Positions 23,930-23,960 of a stretch of DNA of 23,960 nucleotides are shown here, one piece after another (within the stretch, counting starts at the first letter, position 1; each line of letters opens with the position of its first letter). The stretch comes from DATBSK01 sp964532485 (lineage in GTDB: Bacteria; Actinomycetota; Acidimicrobiia; IMCC26256; PALSA-555): assembly GCA_964532485.1 (NCBI GenBank), contig CAZHKE010000044.1, forward strand, positions 1-23,960. The letters run 5' to 3'. The position numbers and the translations under genes were made by a program. A model generated the notes under the pieces. The model ran no database searches. It saw only the letters and a list, made by a program, of their open reading frames with translations, and was not told the DNA's origin.

Positions 23930-23960
23930 CCTTCTGTGGATGCGTCCCTCACCCGCGCAT

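Noticed and set aside
23930..23960. Possible minus-strand gene entering at the window end (CAT at 23958-23960)
   Set aside because: Only 31 bases are available and a lone start-like codon is no evidence.

Overview
The window is very GC-rich, densely coded actinobacterial DNA. Crotonyl-CoA carboxylase/reductase, actinobacterial DUF2505, DUF4328 and DUF2752 proteins, an F420-hydrogenase-beta-type protein, CsoR copper control and many starts without a Shine-Dalgarno point to a free-living actinobacterium. Acidimicrobiia is my best guess; no marker in the window settles the class. It reads as core chromosome. I see no insertion sequence, phage gene, integrase or CRISPR array.

Layout. 1-6653 is acyl-CoA carbon metabolism: acyl-CoA carboxylase beta (pccB), methylmalonyl-CoA epimerase, crotonyl-CoA carboxylase/reductase (ccr) and a divergent acetyl-CoA acetyltransferase. 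Together they cover the entry, reductive carboxylation, epimerisation and propionyl-CoA steps of an ethylmalonyl-CoA-type route. Between them lie a small membrane protein, a secreted CAP-domain protein and an Hsp20 with an HspR-type (HAIR) operator. 6740-8072 holds three small membrane proteins (DUF4190, DUF2752, DUF4234), two of them with polyproline tails. 8164-10964 is the dnaX-ybaB-recR operon on the minus strand, with the SRP RNA upstream on the same strand. Then come tRNA-Ser(GGA), tadA and tRNA-Ser(CGA) on the plus strand. 12221-13618 is metF and a divergent DUF2505 gene. 13552-16177 is a copper module, copA and csoR diverging from a clear CsoR palindrome. 16204-19004 holds a DUF4328 protein, an FrhB-type iron-sulphur flavoprotein and a Thr/Pro-rich surface protein. 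19068-20621 is nhaA behind a structured leader, translationally coupled to a small receiver-like protein. 20701-23929 holds a fatty acyl-AMP ligase-like enzyme and a GT-C glycosyltransferase.

Two regulatory themes stand out. First, ten coding genes have a TAnnnT hexamer 6-9 bases before ATG or GTG and no Shine-Dalgarno, which fits leaderless mRNAs. I used this signal to choose several starts (pccB, DUF2752, DUF4328 and the Thr/Pro-rich gene). Genes with a good Shine-Dalgarno mostly lack that arrangement, so two start classes coexist. Second, the nhaA leader folds on paper into a long hairpin that contains the ribosome binding site and ends at the ATG. This is the best candidate here for a new or divergent regulatory RNA.

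No stretch over 300 bases lacks a gene once the SRP RNA is counted. The flanks 10965-11133 and 11231-11416 show only promoter-like hexamers. 23930-23960 is too short to assign.
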